NCBI GenBank assembly: GCA_024180945.1
Contig: JAKSGN010000035.1
Coordinates: 2,542,001-2,606,000, forward strand
Origin: Macrophomina tecta
Taxonomy: Eukaryota > Ascomycota > Dothideomycetes > Botryosphaeriales > Botryosphaeriaceae
Length of the DNA: 64,000 nucleotides
Direction: 5' to 3'
The position numbers and the translations under genes are program-made. Below the pieces are notes generated by a model. It saw only the letters and a program-made list of their open reading frames with translations. It had not been told where the DNA came from and did no database searches. The stretch's first letter is position 1; the number at the start of each line of letters is the position of its first letter. Of the stretch, positions 47,566 through 57,926 are shown in pieces.

Positions 47566-48467
47566 GATGGATGTGGTTGTGTTAAGTGGACAAGGTCTAC
47601 CCAAGGCGGAGGGAATGAGATGCGGAGGAGTAGTGAAAGACTGGAGCCTACGAGGCTGATAATGGGTTTTGGGCACTCAGCCCCACATCAGAGCTGCTGC
47701 GTGCATTACAGAGAAGGATGCCTTGCTCTCGCCAATGAACGAGGCTGTGGTGTTTCTTCAGTATGCATGTCAGACGAATGGTGCTTCGTACAACTGATGG
47801 CACCTGTGAAGCCTGGCGGCGGTGAAAGACAGGCGCTCTCTCCCATTCTTCAAGCAAAGAGGGTAGTTGACAACAATTGAACGTCTCGACGTGAAGTATA
47901 GGGAATTTTTTTGCACATTTGAAATTTTGGAATCATTTTGAGAGGGGCAAAATAGCGTAATGAGTAGTTTGATATTCAGCCTTGCTTACTTGCAACTCAT
48001 CAGAGCCGCAGGCGCATAGGTAAATAGGCCCAGCTGAACAGATGGCGATGATCCAGCCTTTTTATGCCCGGCACAGGAGGCGAAGTGCATGTATGCGCAT
48101 TGCTGACTAGGCGCCGGCCATCATGCCACTTCGGTCTGAAGTTGAGCGAGGCTGAATTATGCCTCGCAGAGGCTGTGCCCTAGCCCAGCTGTGCTTCGCA
48201 AGGCTGAAAACCAAGTGGCATCTGGCGTGTTCGTGGACGGCAGCAATCTGATCCATATACTGGATATGGGTAGAGCCTTTTTCCATCCATGTCTCAGCGG
48301 ATGCATTGACACTCCAAAATAGGAACATGCAGGAAGTTGGTGCGAGCTAACTTTCTTCCCTGAGCAAAAGTGTGAATTCCATTCGTAATACCTTGGCTCA
48401 GGAAGGTGGACGTCGTGAGCACGTGTGATTCGCCAATTTCCCTAAGTACCACCTGCGCACAACCATC
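47566..48467. other. Intergenic region upstream of the NLR-like pseudogene
   Basis: About 0.9 kb holding the former promoter of the NLR-like gene and the 3' flank of the alpha/beta hydrolase gene. Frames are short and unremarkable. A short inverted pair (TTGAGCGAGGCTG and AGCCCAGCTG...CAAGGCTG type) near 48145-48210 is imperfect and not interpreted further. Confidence 0.5.
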
Positions 48468-49691
48468 TCAATCCGCCTTGGGCGCAGACGGCCGAGGCGG
48501 CGGCGGCAACGAGGCCACCGCCTCCGCATACGCCGTCTTCGCCTCCTCATCGCCCAAGTCCCTTCCCAACGCCCACGCCGCCGCCTTCACGAAATCCGCA
48601 TTGCACTGCACCGCGCTCTTCAGCGTCGGGAAGGTGAACGTATGCCCATGCGGTACGCCCGGATAAACATCCAGCCTGGTCTTCACTCCCTTGGCCCTCA
48701 ACACGCGCTCGTACACCAGCCCGTCGTCCCTCAGCGGATCCTGCCCGCACACCTGCACATACGTCGGTGGCATGCCCACGTGAGCCTCGTCTCCATAGTT
48801 AAACGGCGAGTACTCCGTCGAGCGCACGTCCTGCCTGTACGCCTGGTTGATCCACTCCATGGCAGCGGCATTGATGGTCATGGCGTGTGCGTTCTGCTCG
48901 CGGCTGAACCACAGCTCGCGCTGGTCCGGGGGTACGATGGCGTCGTCGAGCAGAGCGGGGATCGAAAGCAGCAGCCCCGTCAGCGGCGGGTCGGAAGGGC
49001 TTTTCGACAGCACGTAGCGCTGGGCGGCGGCGGCGGCGAGGTTGGCGCCCGCGCTGAAGCCGCCGATGACGAAGCCGGCGGAGAGGTCGGCGCCGAGCGT
49101 GGATGCGTTTGCCGGTTGCGAGAGCCAGGCCAGAGCGTCCCAGACGTCGTGGGGCGCGGCCGGGAAGGGGTTGTCCGGGGCGAGGCGGTAGCGCGGCGCG
49201 ACGACGACGGCGCCCGTGGTCGCGGCGATGGCTTTGGCCCAAGAGGCAGTCGCGGTCGGGTCGCCGAGGCAGAAGCCGCCGCCGTAGAGGAGTATGACCA
49301 GAGGGCTCGGGGAGGAGGGAGGGGAGGAGGGCTTGTAGACGCGGGCGCGGGAGGTGCGGCCGTCGCGCACGGGCAGGTCCAGGGGATACTCGGTGGGCGT
49401 TGTGGGGGCTTCGGGCACGACCATTTTCTTTGCTAGGGCGACTATATCCCCGAAGGATGCGGATGCAAGTGGATTGGGAGGGGCATTTTTCAGGAACTGT
49501 AAATTGAAAAAGGGGATGAGCTCCTGTACATTTGCTTGATGGTCTAGTGAATACGGGGGTTCCTTTGAATACCTCAGCAAGTTCTGGGCTATGAGGATTG
49601 AGTCAGCACGAGTTTTGACGTTCTTCTCTCTCGACGCTTACTCTGTCTCTCCCAACTTGGCCACGGCAGCGCGATTTTCGTAGGCGGTCAT
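48468..49691 (-). CDS. Alpha/beta hydrolase, HSL-like esterase/lipase
   Basis: The main frame (49572-48468) encodes an esterase of the hormone-sensitive-lipase group. The oxyanion motif is YGGGF in place of the usual HGGGF, the nucleophile elbow is GFSAGAN, the acid is in CGQDPLRDDGL and the histidine is in GVPHGHTF. Such enzymes hydrolyse short-chain esters or acyl groups of secondary metabolites. A likely 50-nt first exon starts at 49691 (MTAYENRAAVAKLGETE) with a GTAAGC donor at 49641. The phase-consistent acceptor is the AG at 49574-49573, which gives 384 residues. An earlier TAG acceptor is out of phase, so the 5' junction is uncertain. It is the only gene of the 43-53.6 kb stretch with a fully continuous frame. 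Confidence 0.82.
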
Positions 49692-50243
49692 GACGACAAC
49701 GGTAGTATTGAGATTCTCCGGGTAAGATTCTGGTGCGTTTGTGTGAGGGGGAAGCATGGACACTTCGGGTGTTGGCAATTGTGTTCCGCAGAGGTGCGAT
49801 GATGGCCAAGGAAGGCCTTTTTATAAGCTTTCGAGATGCTCAGCGTAATCCCTTATAGCGGGCTGATGCACGCACTTGCGCTGATCACTCCCCGATTTCC
49901 CGCAGCGGCCTTTTAGAAACTCCGTCAGCACGACGCCTACAGCATGAAGAACTCGACGAATAAGAAGATGATGCAGCAGTCATTCTGAGCTCAACGAAGT
50001 CATTCCGGGTTGCCGGCGCTGCTGCTGAGCAGAGCAGAGCTACTTGTTCTGTGATGCTGTATGAATCATCCTCGTATCTCGTACCAGGAATGCGACAGCC
50101 GAACTTGTGCCATCTCATTGGGCGGGAAACGCCGCTCGGAAGGCTGACGAGCCGATGCTGGACTGGGGCCCTGCTCCGCGCTACTTTTGCCTGATTGGGT
50201 AGCGGGTGTTGCAGTGAAAGCGGACGTCTGGCAGTATGTCGCG
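49692..50243. other. Short intergenic region (0.55 kb)
   Basis: Promoter of the alpha/beta hydrolase gene and 3' flank of the FAD oxidase pseudogene. Nothing else is recognised. Confidence 0.55.
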
Positions 50244-51490
50244 TCAGCATAAGCTTGTCCTTAAGTCTATCTCTTGCATTGACATCAGGACAGGCTCAAC
50301 GGCCGTTATTGCTGTAATGCTGCTAGTTGGTAAAGCATATTGGACGGCCAGAGACGCCAGGATATCTCCTGCCAGAACGCACTGCAACCGCGCACTCCGA
50401 TGCGGCATGGCCATCTCATCAACCTGCCTCTCGCACACCTTCGCAGGATTCATAAACTCGAACGCGACTAAACTCTTCCCCGCACTCGGCACCTCCTTGA
50501 CCACCTCCTCAAAAAGGCTCGCCGCCCTTTCGAACGTCTCCACCCCCAACGACCGCCCAAACGTCGCGCCCTTTATCGATTTGCGCCCCGTGCGGCGCAA
50601 GCGCCGCCAGCACTCCATTCACCTCCTCATATGGCATCTGCCTCAGCGTATCCACCACCGCCCTAGGCTCGCTCTCCAGCAGCGGCCTCAACACCTCCCT
50701 CGCCTCCGCCTCCGGCGCCGCATGAAAGACCGTCGCCCCCACCGCTGCCCTGCCCCCCAGCTCCGGCGGCGCCAACAGCGTAACATGCACCACCGTCCGC
50801 CCATCCGCCCCATCCCTGGCCACTCCACCAACCTCGCCGCAAACCCCAACGGCCACACCAACATGCCAAAGAAAACCGGCGCCCGCATCCCGTGCCCGCG
50901 AAACGTAAACTCCGTCACGCAGCCAAACGCCGCGCCCGCGCCGCGCACCGCCCAGAACAGGTCCGCATTCTCTCCGTCGTCGGACGCGTCGACCACGCTC
51001 CCATCCGCCAGCACCATCTCGACGCGCACCAGGTTGTCGACCGCCAGTCCGTGCAGCCCGGACAGGAACCCGTAGCCGCCGCCGAGCGCCGGGTGAAGCC
51101 GCCCTGCGCGGCGACGGTGCGGGCGGCCGGCGAGACGCGCACGGCGCGCATGCGCGCGAGGTCGAGGACGAGGCCGTCGCGGGCGATTGACGAGTCGCCG
51201 CTCGTGGAGTGCCGGCCGCCCGCGACGACGAGCGGGACGGCGTGCGCGGCGGCGAGGCGGATGGCGGTGGAGACGTCGGCGGTGGTGCGGGGGTAGACGA
51301 TGAGGGACTGGGCGGGCCGGTGTTAGTGGTGTATATGTTTGCGGGCAAAGGCGGGCGACGCAACTGCTTGCTTGACGGCGGTGTCGGACCAGCGCGCGAT
51401 GCTTTGGGCATAGTTGGAGGAGTCCGGCGTCACGACTTCTGCGCCGTTGAGGGCTGCCTTGAGCTCGTTGGCTAGAGTGTGCGTTGTCAT
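50244..51490 (-). pseudogene. FAD-linked oxidase (PCMH/BBE-like), disrupted
   Basis: Exon 51490-51365 (MTTHTLANELKAALNGAEVV) joins 51307 onward across a 57-nt intron with a CACTAACAC branch. The FAD domain is recognisable: SLIVYPRTTADVSTAIRLAA, AGGRHSTSGDSS (candidate FAD-linking His), ALGGGYGFLSGLHGLAVDN, ADLFWAVRGAGAAFGCVTEF. Breaks: near 51085-51098 the sequence passes from AAQGG straight to LHPALGGGYG with a frame change, skipping about 25 residues the family normally has (around VGGT-VNHTGVGGL). A one-base shift lies near 50822 between FAARLVE and ARDGADGRTVV. Another lies near 50595 between ALAPHGAQ and KGATFGRSL. These enzymes oxidise alcohols or close rings in fungal metabolites. The internal deletion makes a sequencing artefact unlikely as the sole explanation. 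Confidence 0.82.
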
Positions 51491-51889
51491 GCTGGCTGCA
51501 GAGAGCGGATGGGAGCTGTGGCTATTGTGCAATCTTTTAATTGGCTTCCGAGGGATTCGCAGCGTCCGAAGGGTGTTACAAGAGACATATAAGCAAAAGC
51601 TCAGGTCAGTAGCCCACTCCTGAGCCTGGTGCTGACGTCTTCCCCGAGCGCCCTGGCATCGCGATCGCGCCAACATCGCAAGAGACGTATCATTGGAGCA
51701 AGAGATATGGCTCAACAGAAGATGCGGATCATAAGACGAGCCAGGACCGGATATCTCCGTGCCCAAAGTCGATTCACAGTAACGACTGCAGTCCCAAACA
51801 GGCAACTCTTTGCTGCATACCATCCCAACAACCAATCAAGATCCCAGACCCGCGAAACCATCCACAACACGTCCGCAGACCCATCAACC
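51491..51889. other. Short spacer between FAD oxidase pseudogene and PL4 gene
   Basis: About 400 nt upstream of the pseudogene and downstream of the PL4 last exon. It may hold a relic promoter. No other feature is recognised. Confidence 0.5.
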
Positions 51890-53597
51890 CTATCTCCACA
51901 GCTCAATAGCATCAAGGATCTGTCACACCGTCAGCGTCACATTCCTCTCAAACATGCTAGTGGCCAAGAGGAATGCGAGAACTCACAAAATTCGGCTCCA
52001 GGAAATCCGCCCCACTGCTCCCCGAAATCACCGAAATGGTGATCGTATTGCTCGTCGACAGCGTCCCGTCCGGCAGCTCGAAGTCGTAGATCTCGCCGTA
52101 CCCGCGATACGCGCCGCGCGTCACGCCCCGGGAGTCGATCTTGGCCGGCGCGGCGGCGGAGTCGCTGTAGTCGTTGACGGTGACGCTCGGCCGCCCGCCC
52201 GCGAACGACAGCGTGGTGCCGACGCGCAGCGTCGCCGCGCCGCTGGCCTGCGAAGACGTCAGCGTGAAGCTGATGGTCAGCGGGTCGTTGACGTCCTTGA
52301 ACAGCGCCATCGGGACGGAGCTGTCGGAGGACGAGCCGACGGTGTAGGTGACGGGGCCCCAGTCGGCCATGCGCGAGTCGGACGGGTGCATGCGCAGCTG
52401 GCTGGCCGCGTTGAGGAAGCCGGTCGGCTGCCCGTCCCAGTCGCCGATCTGGAAGAGCGTGGTGTTGGAGCTCCAGGTGCTGGCGATGTTGGCGCTGGTG
52501 GCCGATCCGGCCTTGACCGTCACCGAGGACGTGGCCACTTTGAGTTCGGTCTGGTACAAGGCCATGGTGTAGGTCCCCGGCTTCATGGCGGGCGACGTGA
52601 AGGCGCCGGACGAAGAGGCGTACGTCCAGTACTGCGCGTCGTCGTTGTACCAGTGCACCACGACCTCATAGTCGCTGGAGACGCCGGATGCTGTGCCCGA
52701 GACGGTGCCGCGCCCGCCGTCGGCGACGTAACCTTCCAGGTCGAGGTCCGCCATGAAGGAGAAGTCGAGGCCGCTGAGACTGGGCACGCCAGAGCGCGAC
52801 CACGTGAGGGCGTAGGGCCCGTGGAGGCCCATCCGGAAGGCCTCGGTCTGCACGTGTCCGCTGTTCATGTACCAGTACAGGTTGGTCGAGTCGCCGGCGT
52901 TGTTGGTGTTGATGTCTCGGTGGAACGGCCCGCCGGACGAGGTCTCGTACTGGGGCATCAGTATGCACGCGTGGACGTCGTCGCTGTAGACGCAGTGGAC
53001 GTCGTCGTCGATGAAGCGCTGGCTGGAGTAGAATTTGCTGCGAGTCTCTCCGTCGACGATGAAGACGTCAGAGCCTTCCACTGTCGAAGTGCTGTCGGCG
53101 GTGGTGGAGACGTCGCCAAAGGGGTACTCATATGGAAGCAGCGAAGGATCAAGTCGTGCGATGTAGCGCAGCTCTCCCACTGAAGGCTCAGCTGAAGTGT
53201 ACGTAGCCATGTAGACGTTGCTCTCTCCGGATTTGACGACAGTAGTGGATCAGTGTGTCGGTTGTGCAAGTGACCTTGATTACATCTGCGGGTGGTCAGC
53301 GGATGGGAAGTTGCATCACAGTCTTCAGGCTTTACCGTCAGTAGTCTCTGCCATCACATCAGCCGAGCCAAGGCCTGAGCTAATGTGGGATCCTTTCGAG
53401 GCATACTGGTATTCCTGGCTCCGGTAGACGAAAGAGGTGATGTCGCAGTTGGAACTGTCGACAGTGATTACCAGGGGATTGGTGGAGCCAGCATCAATGG
53501 TGTAACTGTCGCCATTGTCTGTGAGCCCAAACGCTGCCAGCACAGGCTTTCCATAGACGGCAACTAGAAGGCCGACGATGACGTTAGACAACATCAT
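51890..53597 (-). CDS. Rhamnogalacturonan lyase (PL4) with a frame break
   Basis: Exons 53597-53336, 53285-51987 and 51919-51890 make up the gene. It begins with a signal peptide ([16 protein letters not shown]). The N-terminal domain reads [20 protein letters not shown] and SSGLGSADV; the catalytic part has [20 protein letters not shown] and [11 protein letters not shown]. The fibronectin-like and carbohydrate-binding parts follow, ending [13 protein letters not shown] as in PL4 enzymes, which cut the rhamnogalacturonan I backbone of pectin by beta-elimination. In exon 2 the frame shifts at about 53241: upstream it reads [10 protein letters not shown], downstream [17 protein letters not shown]. 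One extra base (or two missing) separates them and no intron fits. Either the gene is newly inactivated or this is a sequencing error. The rest of the frame is perfect, so the damage is recent if real. Confidence 0.85.
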
Positions 53598-55128
53598 GAA
53601 ACGTTTAGACACTGTCTGGAGAACGCTCTAGCTCGCAGACAACTCGATTGCTGTACTTTATACATTCTCCAAGTCCCGCAGCAATCCTCCGGGAGTAAGG
53701 GGGCCCACAGAAGGCGTACGCGTACGTTCCCAAAAATGGAAATATAGATGTATAAACTTTATATTGGCCCGGGGCTTACTCCTCAACGACCTGCCAGATC
53801 GAACGCCCGTTACACAAGTTCATGGTGTGGGGTGAAACGATTGGAGGCTTTTGAAACAACATCCCCGTCCGGCGGCAGCACCAGATGTGCCGAGCATCAG
53901 AGATCTACGCGTCAAGCTCCTGTTTGAAGCTCTCCCAGGTTATGCTTCCCTTGGCAGCTGCACGACGACAGAGTACCTTGCAGCCTCATCTTACTGCATC
54001 GAGCCGTATTGCCTGCGTACCATCGGTTCGGACCGGCGGAAACAACATTCTGGGAAATCATGCGCAATGAACCTGTGAAACGGTTTGTGTGGACTTCCGG
54101 ATGATACTCCGGGGTTTCGGGCTGTTGTCGAGCGACAAAGGTGCGATTTCCCGAGCCATATCGCTGCCTTGTTGCTCGCTTGGCTAATGGTGTGTGTACG
54201 CTGGCAGCCGTGATTCATGGAGATAGATAGCGAGGCGAGAATGCGGGGAAATGCAGGGAAAAAATTGTCCTTTCGACCCCGTGGGGTTGGACCCTCCGCT
54301 GCCGGTCCGCCGGGTCTGAGGGGTGTGCGCGCCTCGTGGCTGCTTCCTTCATATATTCAATGACGTCTTGCATCGGGCGTTGAAGGGGGCAGAAGCCTCG
54401 GCTCGGTTAATAGCTTCCACGGATTTCTTAAGCACGCCTGCACTCCCCGGGTGGTGATGTGGGATTGTCGTGCGACTTCTCAACCAGATTTTGGTTTCCC
54501 TTCTCCACGGTCAGGGTGGAGCCCTGTTTCACCCGATATGGCCTTGATATCGAGATGAAATTCACTCTTGCAATCGTCTTTGCCACCACGTATCCCACGT
54601 GGTCGTTATTCTCTTTCTATTCTCCAGCGGATCTTCAAATTCCTTCCCCACGCATATAAATCAAGTATAGTACCCAGAGAATGCACCCATGCTATACATC
54701 CCCTGAACACTTATGTATCGACGCATTGCTAGCAGCATAGCGTGACAACGGCACACCGGACGAACATTGGCACCCACCAAAACAAAGATCGAGAATGTTT
54801 AGCAATGCGACCCACTGATGTTGCAACTGCCGCCCCTGCTTTCTTGAAGTGGGGTTGAAGATGCTAGCAACGTGCCAATAGAAACAAACTTCAATCATAC
54901 GATAATCGGGGAAAAGATAAACGGATTGGCAAGTCTACCCGCCACGTAATGCGCCTGTGTCGCGGCAGGCCCACTCTAGCCAGAAGACCTCCAATAAATT
55001 TCTTCTCCATGCTCTTCGATGGATAGTGCGCCCTGCTGCCCTCTTAAGCTTTAAACCCAGGGAATCCTGCCTTGGCGCTGTCGCCCCTGCAGCAAAAGGC
55101 AGCCCGAAAAAAGCGAAGAGGCCGCACG
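53598..55128. promoter_or_regulatory. Divergent promoter region (PL4 / P450), 1.5 kb
   Basis: The region lies between oppositely oriented starts. A 12-bp perfect palindrome CGTACGCGTACG lies at 53715-53726, about 120 nt upstream of the PL4 start. No gene or RNA is seen. Candidate TATA motifs are weak. Confidence 0.4.
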
Positions 55129-57161
55129 ATGATGCTCACCGACATCAACCACTTTGCGCCCTTCGCCCTGGGCATCGCACTGCACGCCTACCTGCGCCGC
55201 ACCAGCATCCATCTCGATGCCTACGGCTGGACCATCGTCGGCCTGTATCTCACCACTCTCGCCACGCTCTTCTGCCACTCCCTCTTCTTCTCAAATCTCT
55301 CTCTTCTCGCTTCTGCGCAGCGCACGGGCGCCTCCGCCGCCTTCTTTACCACAGGCCTCTATGCCAGCATCTTCGCCCGCCGCCTGCTGCGCCTGCGCTC
55401 CTTCCCCGGCCCTTTCCTCGCGAAGCTGTCTCAGTTTTACGCCCTGAACCTCGCCGTCCGATCGGGCAACCAGTTCCATCTCGAGCTCGACGCGCTGCAT
55501 CGCCAGTATGGGGATTTTGTGCGCATTGGGCCGCGTCACATATCCATAAACCGGGACTCGGCGATTGCGGCTGTGTACGGTATGTGAAGTAGTTTTTGTG
55601 GGGGAGGCGTAAGCTAGAAGTTGGCGTTGATACCAAAATAATGTGCAGGCCCGCCGTCCCGATGCGAGAAGGGCCCGTGGTATGCAACCACGGGCGATGA
55701 TCCGAGCAAGTCGTCCTTGTTCTACACCCGGGATATGGAGGTACAGAGGAATCGGCGCCGTGCTTGGGATCGGGGGTTCAACGTCAAAGGTGCGTATCAT
55801 TTTCCAGGTGTAGAGGCTGAGTAAGCACACAAAAGGAACAAGGAGGGGGCATTGCAAGAAAAGAAGAAGAGTGCTCATGACGGGTGTGCAGCTCTGGCCA
55901 CATATGAAAGCCACGTCGGAGAGAAAGCAAAGAAACTGGTCGAGCAGCTGAAGAAGCACGACTCCCAGCCAGCCAACATCACCGCGTGGGCCAACGCCTT
56001 CGCCCTGGACGTGATGGGCCTCATCGGCTTCGGCTACGAATTCGATTCCCTGGAAACGGGGAAGGAACACCCGGTCATCAAGGGCGTGCACGAATCCATG
56101 GCCATAATCGGCCTCCTGAGCGCCGTCCCATGGCTGCTGAAGATGCTGACCGACATACCAGGCGCCACGAGCAAGCTGCGCGTCCTCCAGGACTACTGCA
56201 GGAACCAGGTGGCCCTCAAGGAGAAGGTACACACCCTTTTCCTGCAAAGTCGGGGGCCTTTCTTTCGACTGACCCCAACGCACCACGCCGTACAGACCTT
56301 CGACACGACCCAAGACCCGCACGACCTGATCTCCTGGCTCCTCAAAGCGCGCCACGCCGGCGACCGCTCCGCGCCCCCGGGCAAGATCGCCCTCGACGAA
56401 GACGCGCGGCTGATCATCATCGCCGGCAGCGACACGACCGCGGCCGTCCTCGCCAACGCCCTGCACCTGCTCGCGACGCACCCGCGCGTCCTGTCCAAGC
56501 TCCAGCGCATCCTCGACTCCACCCTGCCAGCGGGCCCGTCGACCTGGACGTACGCGGCCGTCAAGAACATCGCCTACCTCGACCACGTCATCAACGAGGT
56601 CCTGCGCCTGCGCCCGCCCGTGCCGAGCGGCCTGTCGCGCACGGCGCCGCCGGAAGGGCTGAGGGTCGACGATGTGTTCGTGCCGGGCGGCACGGTGGTT
56701 TCGGTGGCGGCGCACAGCGTGCAGCGCGACGCGCGGTATTGGGAGGAGCCAGACGCGTTCTGGCCTGAGAGATGGGAGGGGTTGAGCGCGGAGGCGGCGC
56801 CGTTTTTGGCGTTTTCGAGAGGTAAGACAGGGAAGGATGAGAGAACCGTCTGGGATTGTTGTGGATGTACAAATGCTGACATTTTATTTTTGGTGTTCTT
56901 CCAGGGGCGACGAATTGCGCCGGAAAGCAGTTCGCGCGGATGGAGTTGCGGTCGTCCATCTCGCAGATTGCGCTGGCTTTCGATTTAAGGTTGGCGGAGG
57001 ATGGGTCGCCGGAAGCATTTGACAAGGGGCAGAAGGATACATTTACCTTGACTCTGCCGCCGCTCAATATGATTTTCGAAGAGAGAAAGCCGGGAACAAG
57101 GAGTGAGATGCAATTGTGTTCGATATTAAATAGCACCGACGGCATAACAGGAAAAAGGTAG
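55129..57161 (+). CDS. Cytochrome P450, multi-membrane N-terminus
   Basis: Five exons (55129-55579, 55649-55789, 55892-56226, 56296-56821, 56905-57161) encode 569 residues. The N-terminus has two to three hydrophobic segments (HFAPFALGIAL, WTIVGLYLTTLATLFCHSL), as in many fungal secondary-metabolism P450s anchored in the ER. Landmarks are the proline hinge FPGPFLAKL, the I-helix IIAGSDTTAAV, ExxR in NEVLRLRPPVPSG, PERW in FWPERW and the heme loop FSRG-ATNCAGKQFA with cysteine 489. The last intron falls inside this loop. The usual arginine of FxxGxRxCxG is threonine here, a substitution I recall from other fungal families. A monooxygenase role is firm; the substrate is unknown. The ATG at 55132 is an equally possible start. 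Confidence 0.92.
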
Positions 57162-57926
57162 CTTCCATCATAGACGTCAGTGGAAATCCCATGACGCTCA
57201 ATAGAAAGCGCGGACCGGACATATACATAGAAAGTATCGCGGCCAGTGGAAGTTGAAGGCAATTATCCTGTTGAAGAGAGATCCTTTCAGGATTATGCGC
57301 TCTTATTGCGGGGAAAATAGTCTTCGACTTACTCATGAACCCTTTTTCCCCTTTTGTAGATGTTGCAAACAAGACTACTGCGGTGCTGAGTGATATTGGA
57401 ACCAGAGATCGATTGGGACTAAGCTCCAAGAGAACATGATGGCATTCTCAAACTCCCTACTGGCAGTCGCTTCAATGGGAGAAAAGGTAGTAGGCGGCAG
57501 GCCGATAAACCCGGTCCAGAGGGATTAGTTTGTTCGACAGCCACGATTGATCGGGGAATTGAGAGGAGAAAGGATCCATCGGCTAGCAAAAGACAGCAAG
57601 TCGTAATCTCCTAATTAGAAAAGCTTCAGGTCATTCCCAGATGCCATGGCTGTCAGTCACAGCTCCACTTAACAATTAAGCAGGTACAAACTTACAATAG
57701 TGCCGCCATGCTGCCTAAACAAAAGCCTCACGGCGACCCACTCGCCGCAAAATCCCGTCCGGTAGAAGCCACGCCGTCCAGAATAACCATTGTATTTTTA
57801 TAGTGCCTCGACCAACGCCTAGCTAGTCATTCCAAAACCCCCGCGCAGCAAATGATAGCACGAGAGCTTCCTGGTAAACTCCGACCAAGCTTGATTCCCT
57901 TGTCTAGTTCACCCAAGCCAATGATA
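57162..57926. terminator. Convergent 3' intergenic region (P450 / histidine kinase)
   Basis: About 0.76 kb between two stop codons facing each other, so it holds both transcription ends. No gene-like frame or structure is recognised, and polyadenylation sites cannot be placed by eye. Confidence 0.4.
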
